NCBI RefSeq assembly: GCF_900105245.1
Contig: NZ_FNSZ01000001.1
Coordinates: 3,224,001 to 3,288,000 of the forward strand
Source of the DNA: Streptomyces sp. 1222.5
GTDB lineage: Bacteria > Actinomycetota > Actinomycetes > Streptomycetales > Streptomycetaceae
DNA length: 64,000 bases
Direction of reading: 5' to 3'
The notes under the pieces are model-generated. The model saw only the letters and a program-made list of their open reading frames with translations. It searched no databases and was not told the DNA's origin. Shown piece after piece: positions 52,319 to 58,628 of this stretch; positions within the stretch are counted from its first letter, which is position 1; each line of letters begins with the position of its first letter. Both the position numbers and the translations under genes were made by a program.

Positions 52319-52414
52319 TCAGCGACAGTGGATGTCGGCCACGCAGAGCGCGGTCACACCGATGAGCGCCAGCTCGATGGCGGCGCTGTCGGAGACGGCG
52401 TGACGGGACCACAT
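52319..52414 (-). CDS. Leaderless 31-aa leader peptide upstream of the ABC operon
   Basis: The ATG at 52414 coincides with the transcription start predicted by the promoter (-10 CATATT exactly 7 nt upstream), so this would be translated without a 5' leader. The peptide is MWSRHAVSDSAAIELALIGV followed by TALCVADIHCR, with two cysteines near the end. Two late Cys codons and the position in front of a transporter operon resemble cysteine-sensing leader peptides of actinobacteria, but the sequence is not a recognised member. Coding call moderate; regulatory role inferred. Confidence 0.6.
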   Translation of the reverse strand: MWSRHAVSDSAAIELALIGVTALCVADIHCR

Positions 52415-52421
52415 GGTCAGA

Positions 52422-52458
52422 AATATGAACGACCTTGCGACTCATGTCAATCTGACAT
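52422..52458 (-). promoter_or_regulatory. Strong promoter with palindromic operator for the ABC operon
   Basis: -35 TTGACA (consensus, 52445–52450), 17-nt spacer, -10 CATATT (52422–52427). A perfect 15-bp palindrome ATGTCA-ATC-TGACAT at 52444–52458 overlaps the -35, an ideal place for repression. Regulator unknown. Confidence 0.82.
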
Positions 52459-52470
52459 AAGCACAGCTCG

Positions 52471-54075
52471 TCAACTCTTCGGGTAGGGCCAGGGGTTGGG
52501 CAGGCAGTGGATTCCGTCGTGGTCGAGGAACTTGGTCTGCTGCTGCATGACGGGGGCCAGTTCGCCGTTCTTCTGGCAGGTCACATGGCCGTGTCCGAGG
52601 CGGTGACCGACCTCGTGATTGATCAGCATTTGCCGGTACGCGTGGATTTCGTCCCCGTATGTCTTGCTGCCCTGGGCCCATCGGTAGGCGTTGATCATCA
52701 CGCGCTCGGTGGCGGCCGAGTCGCAGGAGACGTTCTCCTCCGCGGTGTCGAGATCGGACTTGGCACACCACTCGGCGGTGGTGCCGGGGCTGGCCAGGGT
52801 GATCACGAAGTCCGGCTTGCCGGAAGAGATGCGCTCGAAGGTACGGGCTCCGCCGTGGGCCCAACTCCGCTGGTCGTTCAGGGTCTTCTGGACGGCTTCG
52901 GCGAACAGCTCGCCGTCCAGGCCCAGCCCCTGCTCGACGTCCACGCGGTACCGGTACTTCTGGCCCTTGCCGGGCGCCTCGGCGGACCCGGGCACGGCGT
53001 CGAACTTTCCCGGGCCCTTCAGCGCGACGCCGAGGGGATACTTCCGGCCCATCTTCTGGTCGTACGTCAGCGCCACCGTCTCCGGCGACGTGGAGGCACT
53101 CGACGCGCCGGGTGCCCGGGCGTCCCGGGCCTGATCGGTGTCCGTGGCGGGCTGCGCCTCCGCCGTGCCGCCGTCCCGCGCACCGGTCACCTGTCCGGCG
53201 ACGATCACGGCGAGCACGGTGGTGACGGCCGCTGCCGCGATACCGGCGAAGGCGCGCCCCTTGCCGCCGCCGCGCTGCGCGGGCACCGCGAGGCCGTCCG
53301 CGGCCTCGCGGCCGGATTGCTGTTCCTCCGGGTCCCGCTGCTCGCCTACGGCCGGCCGCTCCTCGGTACGAGGGTTCCGGCCCGGCCGGGGCGCGAAGAC
53401 GTCCACGTCGTCGGTGCCGTCGCCCGCACCCTCGAACGCCTCGAGATAGTCCTGCCGGGGACCGCGGCGCCGCCCTGGACCGCCCGGCCCCGCCTGCCGT
53501 TGCCGGGGAAGTACGACACCGGGTCCGGCGCCGCCGCCGGCCTGCCCGCCGACCTCTCCCCAGCCACCGCCGGCCTCACGCTGCTCGGGGTGCGCCCCGC
53601 GGACCGAGCCGCCCCCGCGCCCCCGGGGCACGCCCTGCGCGGAAGCACCGTCGGCGGCCCTCGGCACACCGCGCGCGGGGGTCCCGTCGGGCGGACGGGG
53701 CATGCCGTGGGCGGGAGTCCCGTCCGGGAAACCCGGCACACCGCGCGCGGGGCTGCCCACGGCGAAGCGGGGGACCCCCTGCGCGGGCGTCCCGTCGGCC
53801 GGACACGGCACACCGTGGGCGGGGGTGCCGTCGGAGAACCCGGTCGGGTCCGGGAACGCGGCGCGCGTGGGCCACGCGGTGCCCAGAGCGCGCGGAGCCC
53901 GGGGCGGCCCCTGGACGGCGCCGTCCGGGTACGGCGTCGCCGCACCCTGGCCGCCTCTCCGGTCCGGCGGGTCCCGGCGGTCGCCGGAGCGGGCGTCCCG
54001 CTCCTCGCCTCGCCGGGCCGCTATGGCCGCGGAGTCGTCCTTCGGTGCCGGTCCGCGCCGGCTGTGACGTCCCAC
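52471..54075 (-). CDS. Membrane-anchored DUF3152 metalloprotease-like protein
   Basis: 534 aa. Order: disordered, repeat-rich N-terminus (1–245), a single membrane helix (about 275–295, AFAGIAAAAVTTVLAVIVAG), an acidic linker, then an extracellular DUF3152 domain with the full metzincin-type motif HEVGHRLGHGH (487–497: H487, E488, H491, H497) and conserved Cys residues after it. It should therefore be a surface zinc protease with a long intracellular tail. Residues 82–153 are six 12-aa repeats of DGTPAxGVP type. Next to an alpha/beta hydrolase on the same strand with an 8-nt gap. Confidence 0.9.
   Translation of the reverse strand: MGRHSRRGPAPKDDSAAIAARRGEERDARSGDRRDPPDRRGGQGAATPYPDGAVQGPPRAPRALGTAWPTRAAFPDPTGFSDGTPAHGVPCPADGTPAQGVPRFAVGSPARGVPGFPDGTPAHGMPRPPDGTPARGVPRAADGASAQGVPRGRGGGSVRGAHPEQREAGGGWGEVGGQAGGGAGPGVVLPRQRQAGPGGPGRRRGPRQDYLEAFEGAGDGTDDVDVFAPRPGRNPRTEERPAVGEQRDPEEQQSGREAADGLAVPAQRGGGKGRAFAGIAAAAVTTVLAVIVAGQVTGARDGGTAEAQPATDTDQARDARAPGASSASTSPETVALTYDQKMGRKYPLGVALKGPGKFDAVPGSAEAPGKGQKYRYRVDVEQGLGLDGELFAEAVQKTLNDQRSWAHGGARTFERISSGKPDFVITLASPGTTAEWCAKSDLDTAEENVSCDSAATERVMINAYRWAQGSKTYGDEIHAYRQMLINHEVGHRLGHGHVTCQKNGELAPVMQQQTKFLDHDGIHCLPNPWPYPKS
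53617..53832 (-). repeat. 36-bp coding tandem repeat, six units (DUF3152 gene)
   Basis: Encodes six 12-aa units (DGTPAHGVPCPA, DGTPAQGVPRFA, VGSPARGVPGFP and variants). Units differ at the last three positions, so this is an old, diverged array in the intracellular tail. Confidence 0.8.
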
Positions 54076-54083
54076 CCCTGCCC

Positions 54084-55109
54084 TCAGCTCTCCGTGCCCG
54101 GTGCGGTGGCGCGCCGGCCGCCGTCCGTGGACCCCTCGGCGTCGATTGTGCCCGACTCCCCTGCCTGGGCGAGGAGTTCACGGAACGCGCCGGCCACCAG
54201 GTCCGGGTACTCCATCATCGCCACGTGCCCGGCGTCCGGCAGGGACAGCAGGCGGGAGTCACGGAAGGAGCGGGCGGCCTTGGCGGCCATCCGAAAACCG
54301 ACCAGCCGGTCGCGGCCGCCGTAGACCAGCAGGGTCGGGGCGAGGACCCGCTCGGCCTGGCGCCACAGCCCGTGCTGCCCGCCGAGCGTGTAGGCGTTGA
54401 CGATGCCGCGCGCGGAGCGTGCCATCGCGTCCCAGAAGTACGGCAGCTGCAGGCGCCGCTCCAGCTCCTCGACGGCGTGCTGGAAGGCTTCGGCGGAGAC
54501 CCGGCCGGGATCGCCGTAACAGAGGGCGGTGACCCCGTGCACCCGCTGCTCGGCCGTCCACTCCTTGGTGATCCGGGTGAACAGCGCGGCCACACCGGGC
54601 ACGCCGAGCAGCCCCGTGGGTACCGCGCCGCGCTGGATGCGCAGCTCCGGCAGGGCGGGCGAGACGAGGGTGAGTGTGCGGACGAGGTCGGGGCGCACGG
54701 CGGCCACACGCGTGGCGACCGCGCCGCCGAGGGAGTTGCCGAAGAGGTGGACCGGGCCGCGGCCGGACGCGTCGAGATGGCGGATCACCGCGCGCGCGTG
54801 ACCGGTGACCGAGTAGTTGCCGTCGTCCGGGGGCGGGGAGTCGCCGAAGCCGGGCAGGTCGACGGCCTCGCCGTCGACGACACCGTCCAACTCGGCCATC
54901 AGCGCCGACCAGTTCTGCGAGGAACCGCCGAGCCCGTGGACGTACAGCGCGGGCGGCAGACCCTCGCGGACGGGGGGCCGGGAACGGACCGACAGGGTGA
55001 CTCCGGGCAGGTTCACGCACCGCAGCCGCTCGCCCTCGCCGACCCGGACGGGTGCCACCCGAGGGAGCACACTGGCGGCCGACACGGAAGGCGACTCGGT
55101 CGAAGACAT
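54084..55109 (-). CDS. Alpha/beta-hydrolase family protein
   Basis: 341 aa. Oxyanion HG motif YVHGLGGSSQNW, nucleophile elbow GNSLGGAVA, acid in GGRDRLVGF and His in DAGHVAMMEYPD. Resembles C–C bond or ester hydrolases of broad function; no signal peptide. ATG 55109 has TAACAT at 55117–55122 exactly 7 nt upstream, so it is likely leaderless and drives the DUF3152 gene that follows 8 nt later. Substrate unknown. Confidence 0.92.
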   Translation of the reverse strand: MSSTESPSVSAASVLPRVAPVRVGEGERLRCVNLPGVTLSVRSRPPVREGLPPALYVHGLGGSSQNWSALMAELDGVVDGEAVDLPGFGDSPPPDDGNYSVTGHARAVIRHLDASGRGPVHLFGNSLGGAVATRVAAVRPDLVRTLTLVSPALPELRIQRGAVPTGLLGVPGVAALFTRITKEWTAEQRVHGVTALCYGDPGRVSAEAFQHAVEELERRLQLPYFWDAMARSARGIVNAYTLGGQHGLWRQAERVLAPTLLVYGGRDRLVGFRMAAKAARSFRDSRLLSLPDAGHVAMMEYPDLVAGAFRELLAQAGESGTIDAEGSTDGGRRATAPGTES

Positions 55110-55360
55110 GCGGGCAATGTTACGAGGTGATCACGCCGAGGTAGGTGTGGCGGCCGTCACAGCGTGAACCGCCGGCGAAAGGTGAACCGGACAGCGCACG
55201 CCCGAACGGGACGGCAGACCCCCTGGAAGATCGCCGGACCGGCTGCGAGAAGGGGCCTGACGGCATGGCGTCCGGATCGGCTGTCTCCTAGGCTCGTACA
55301 GAGGGCACCCGCGTGTGGCCCCTGCCGCTTCCAGGGACGTTCGTAGGAAGGGAGCCCACC

Positions 55361-55585
55361 ATGACCTATGACCCCACCGAGCCCGACGCCATCGACGACC
55401 TGGAGCCCGAGGCGACCCAGGAGACGGACGTCGAGGCTCCCGAGGTGGACGCTGCCGAGCAGCACGCGGACCTCGCGCCGGACCGCGACGACCCCCTGAC
55501 GGGCGTGGACCCGGACCGCGCGAACGTGGCCGACATGGTCGAACAGGCGCGCGTGGTCTCACTCGACGAGGACGACTACCGCTGA
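55361..55585 (+). CDS. Small highly acidic conserved protein
   Basis: 74 aa starting MTYDPTEPDAIDDLEPEA; almost entirely Asp/Glu/Ala/Pro until ARVVSLDEDDYR. A strong GGAAGGGAG ribosome binding site precedes the ATG. It is probably intrinsically disordered. Conserved position beside the TetR gene is recalled for Streptomyces; function unknown. A weak hairpin (CGGGACC/GGTCCCG, 55623–55642) and a 16-bp direct repeat (55593, 55616) follow it. Confidence 0.75.
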   Translation: MTYDPTEPDAIDDLEPEATQETDVEAPEVDAAEQHADLAPDRDDPLTGVDPDRANVADMVEQARVVSLDEDDYR

Positions 55586-55774
55586 CCTCGCGGGACACTC
55601 GGGACCGCCCTCGCCGGACACTCGGGACCGCGGCAGGTCCCGGGAGAAGCGCTCCGCGGCTTTCGCGGCCGTCCGGTACGTGAAATTCTGCGCTCGCACC
55701 GCGCACAGCACGGTTACCGAAAAGTACGATGGCCGCGCGGTCTACACCGCATGTGGACGACATAGGGAGGCGGC

Positions 55775-56416
55775 GTGACAGCCATCGAGCAAACTGAGGC
55801 GGCACGCCCGCGCGGCACCCGTCTGCCGCGCCGCGCCCGGCGGAACCAGCTGCTGGGCGCCGCCCAGGAGGTTTTCGTCGCGCAGGGGTACCACGCGGCG
55901 GCGATGGACGACATCGCCGAGCGGGCCGGCGTCAGCAAGCCGGTGCTCTACCAGCACTTTCCCGGCAAGCTCGACCTCTACCTCGCCCTGCTGGACCAGC
56001 ACTGCGAGTCGCTGATCCAGGCGGTGCGCGGCGCGCTCGCCTCGACGTCGGACAACAAGCAGCGCGTGCGGGCGACCATGGACGCCTACTTCGCGTACGT
56101 CGAGGACGACGGCGGCGCCTTCCGGCTGGTCTTCGAGTCGGACCTGACGAACGAGCCGGCGGTGCGCGAGCGCGTCGACAAGGTCACCGTCGAGTGCGCC
56201 GAGGCGATCTGCGACGTCATCGCCGAGGACACCGGTCTGTCGCGCGCGGAGTCGATGCTGCTCGCCTCCGGCCTCGGCGGTCTCGCCCAGGTGGTGGCCC
56301 GTTCCTGGCTGCACAGCGACCGCAGCGTCCCGCGCGACCAGGCGGTGCAACTGCTCACCTCGCTGGCCTGGCGGGGCATCGCCGGCTTCCCGCTGCACGG
56401 CATCGAACACCACTGA
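55775..56416 (+). CDS. TetR-family transcriptional regulator
   Basis: 213 aa from GTG 55775. N-terminal helix-turn-helix: RRNQLLGAAQEVFVAQGY, AMDDIAERAGVSKPVLYQHF, GKLDLYLALL. The C-terminal ligand domain shows AYFAYVEDDGGAFRLVFESD. Ribosome binding site GGGAGG precedes it by about 5 nt. Similar to a regulator adjacent to DUF3107 in actinobacteria; operator not identified, and the ligand may be fatty-acyl or small lipophilic compounds, inferred from general family behaviour only. Confidence 0.95.
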   Translation: MTAIEQTEAARPRGTRLPRRARRNQLLGAAQEVFVAQGYHAAAMDDIAERAGVSKPVLYQHFPGKLDLYLALLDQHCESLIQAVRGALASTSDNKQRVRATMDAYFAYVEDDGGAFRLVFESDLTNEPAVRERVDKVTVECAEAICDVIAEDTGLSRAESMLLASGLGGLAQVVARSWLHSDRSVPRDQAVQLLTSLAWRGIAGFPLHGIEHH

Positions 56417-56548
56417 GACCGCCCGTCGGCCGGACTGTTCGCTGATGGCGTTCCGTCCGGCAGCGTGTACGTCCCCTCACCGGGCTAATGTGTGCAGCGT
56501 ACGGCGCGGAAGATCGCGCACATCACTGACCGTCGGAGGGACATAGCC

Positions 56549-56776
56549 GTGGAGGTCAAGATCGGCGTGCAGCACGCGCCCCGCGAGATCGTTCTGGAGA
56601 GCGGTCAGAGCGTCGAGGAGGTCGAGCGCATGGTGACCGAGGCGCTGGCCGGCAAGACCCAGCTCCTGAGCCTCCAGGACGAGAAGGGCCGCAGGATCCT
56701 GGTCCCGACGGAACGCCTGGCGTACGTGGAGATCGGCGAGCCGGCCGTGCGCAAGGTGGGCTTCGGCACGCTCTAG
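56549..56776 (+). CDS. DUF3107 family small protein
   Basis: 75 aa from GTG 56549 with GGAGGG ribosome binding site. Sequence VEVKIGVQHAPREIVLESGQ with ILVPTERLAYVEIGE matches the actinobacterial DUF3107 family (about 75 aa, ATP-binding-like beta fold), function unknown. It follows the TetR gene by 132 nt and has its own terminator. Strong family fit, no functional inference. Confidence 0.9.
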   Translation: MEVKIGVQHAPREIVLESGQSVEEVERMVTEALAGKTQLLSLQDEKGRRILVPTERLAYVEIGEPAVRKVGFGTL

Positions 56777-56790
56777 GCAGAGGTTCGGGC

Positions 56791-56823
56791 AAGGGCCCGG
56801 TGGCCGTCGGCCGCCGGGCCCTT
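56791..56823 (+). terminator. Terminator after the DUF3107 gene
   Basis: AAGGGCCCGGTGGCC (56791–56805), 3-nt loop, GGCCGCCGGGCCCTT (56809–56823), one G·U pair. Confidence 0.83.
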
Positions 56824-56946
56824 GGCTGTGCGGTGCCCGCACGGACGGAGCACAACTCGTCCATAGCGGTGGATTGCATTCCGCAGGTCACGGGTATGAC
56901 GGGCTACGACCGTCAAGCCCAGAACCGCCGTGGGAGGGACCCCGAG

Positions 56947-57219
56947 ATGATCCTGGAAGCACTCGGATCCGCAGTGCTCGGTCTCGTCCTCGCATGGGCG
57001 GCGGCCCGCCGTCTGTCGCACCGGCTGCCGGCCCGCCCGCTGATCTACACCACGGGCATCGCCGGGGCGCTCTTCGGTGACTTCGTCACCCACAGCGCCC
57101 TGGGCCCGGGCAGCTCCCTGCCGAGCCTCATCGGGGCCGTCGTCGTGTCGGCGGCGTCCCTCTCCCTGCTCCTGCGCCCGGCGACCCGCCGCCTGCGCCG
57201 CCGATCAGCCCCGGCATAG
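56947..57219 (+). CDS. Small integral membrane protein
   Basis: 90 aa with about three hydrophobic segments: MILEALGSAVLGLVLAWAAA, LIYTTGIAGALFGDFVTHSA and LIGAVVVSAASLSLLLRPA, ending RRLRRRSAPA. The layout resembles GlsB/YeaQ-type small membrane proteins but the match is weak. ATG chosen after a GGGAGG ribosome binding site 11 nt upstream. Function unknown. Confidence 0.7.
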   Translation: MILEALGSAVLGLVLAWAAARRLSHRLPARPLIYTTGIAGALFGDFVTHSALGPGSSLPSLIGAVVVSAASLSLLLRPATRRLRRRSAPA

Positions 57220-57247
57220 CGCGTACGCCTGTCGACACAGGGCCACG

Positions 57248-57468
57248 GGCAGCGCCCCGTCAGGGGCGCGGGGAACTACGCGACCAGCCACGAACCACCC
57301 GCAGCCGCGCAACACCCCCTGGCCACCCCCCACAGAGCGCACCGGCACTCAGGCCGCGAGGCCCACCGCGCCACAGGCAGCGCCCCGTCAGGGGCGCGGG
57401 GAACTGCGCGACCAGCCACGAACCACCCGCAGCCGCCCAGGCCCCCCTGGCCACCCCCCACAGAGCGC
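57248..57468. repeat. Two 93-bp intergenic repeats, Streptomyces REP-like
   Basis: Copies at 57248–57340 and 57376–57468 differ at about five positions. Each starts with the hairpin GCGCCCC-gtca-GGGGCGC (copy 1, 57252–57269) and ends CACAGAGCGC; 35 bp separate them. Sequences of this kind recur widely in Streptomyces intergenic DNA. Copy 2 ends on the stop codon of the ferritin-like gene. Confidence 0.82.
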
Positions 57469-58214
57469 TACGCCGCCAAGCCCAGCGCAGCCATCCGCTT
57501 CGTGTGCGCCTCCGTGATCCGCGAGAACATCCGCCCGACCTCCGCGAGGTCGAACCCGTCCGCCACGCCCCCGACGAGCATCGTGGACAGCGCGTCCCGG
57601 TCGGCGACGACCCGCTGCGACTGCGACAGCGCCTCGCCCATCAGCCGCCGCGCCCACAGCGCCAGCCGGCCGCCCACCCGCGGGTCGGCGTCGATCGCGG
57701 CACGCACCTTCTCCACCGCGAACTCGGCGTGCCCGGTGTCGTCCAGCACGGCGAGCACCAGCTCACGGCTGTCGGAGTCGAGACGGGCCGCGACCTCGCG
57801 GTAGAAGTCGCTCGCGATCGAGTCCCCCACGTACGCCTTGACCAGGCCCTCCAGCCAGTCCGAGGGCGCCGTCTGCCTGTGGAAGCCGTCGAGCGCGGCG
57901 ACGAACGGGTCCATGGCGGCCGTCGGCTCCTCGCCGATCTCGGTCAGCCGGTCCCGCAGCCGCTCGAAGTGGTGGAACTCCGCCGACGCCATCTTCGCCA
58001 GCTCCGCCTTGTCCGCGAGGGTCGGCGCCAGCTTGGCGTCCTCCGCGAGGCGCTCGAACGCCGCCAGCTCCCCGTACGCGAGCGCGCCGAGCAGGTCCAC
58101 GACAGCGGCGCGGTACTGCGGGTCGGCGGAGGCCTGCGCCCAGTCCTGGGCGGCGACACCGGTCGGTTCGGCGGAGGCGGCGGACGCGTTCTCAGGCTTG
58201 TCAGAGCTAGTCAT
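57468..58214 (-). CDS. Ferritin-like diiron fold protein
   Basis: 248 aa, mostly alpha-helical four-helix bundle. Candidate metal ligands: ELAAFERL, EFHHFERLRDRL and DTGHAEFAVEKV, an ExxH-type pattern as in MiaE/ferritin-like 2 families. It could be a tRNA- or lipid-hydroxylase-type enzyme or an iron-binding protein. ATG 58214 with TATTGT at 58222–58227 exactly 7 nt upstream suggests a leaderless transcript. The gene pairs divergently with the DEAD helicase as in mycobacteria (recalled). Confidence 0.87.
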   Translation of the reverse strand: MTSSDKPENASAASAEPTGVAAQDWAQASADPQYRAAVVDLLGALAYGELAAFERLAEDAKLAPTLADKAELAKMASAEFHHFERLRDRLTEIGEEPTAAMDPFVAALDGFHRQTAPSDWLEGLVKAYVGDSIASDFYREVAARLDSDSRELVLAVLDDTGHAEFAVEKVRAAIDADPRVGGRLALWARRLMGEALSQSQRVVADRDALSTMLVGGVADGFDLAEVGRMFSRITEAHTKRMAALGLAA

Positions 58215-58628
58215 GAGGCGCACAATAGCCCGCTCGGCGACTCCGGGAAGCCCCTGGTCAACCACTGTGACGACGACTACGTGACCAATTCGGCCATCAC
58301 ATGTGCGCGAATCCGGGGTATGGTGGTAATGCGCCTGCTGAGTGCGTCGACGATGTTCGACGTGTCCGGACAGGGCGCACGCATGAGGATGCCCGGTCGG
58401 TGGCCCGATCGGCTCCGACCCGACAGCCCTCCCCGGCCGTACGGCTCATTACGTACGACGACCGGAAGGGACACCCTCAGCGGTACGAGCGCTAGAGCGT
58501 CGGCAGAGGTCCCGTGCTTTACGGCTGGCCCCGAGTGGTTCGCCCGTATGGCAGCCGACGTCCCCGGCACGGTCCGTCAAAGACCCCCGCGCTCGCCTCG
58601 CACCGCACCACACAGAAGAGGCATAGCC
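58215..58628. other. 414-nt divergent intergenic region with long helicase leader
   Basis: It holds the ferritin-like gene's leaderless promoter at the left edge and the promoter and 5' leader of the helicase. Candidate -10 TATGGT occurs near 58319 on the plus strand, which would give a leader of about 300 nt. In-frame ATGs occur (58320 and 58548) but codons such as AGA and ATA argue against translation there. No terminator or operator was recognised. Confidence 0.5.

Noticed and set aside
55593..55642. 16-bp direct repeat and hairpin after the acidic gene as an operator for TetR
   Set aside because: Repeats are direct, not palindromic, far from the TetR start, and the hairpin better fits a weak terminator.
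57248..57468. Direct repeats considered as a CRISPR array
   Set aside because: Only two units of 93 bp with one 35-bp gap and no further units; the hairpin and placement fit REP-like elements.
57504..58628. Very long N-terminal extension of the DEAD helicase
   Set aside because: It runs antisense to the ferritin-like gene and contains rare codons; the family N-terminus starts at 58629.
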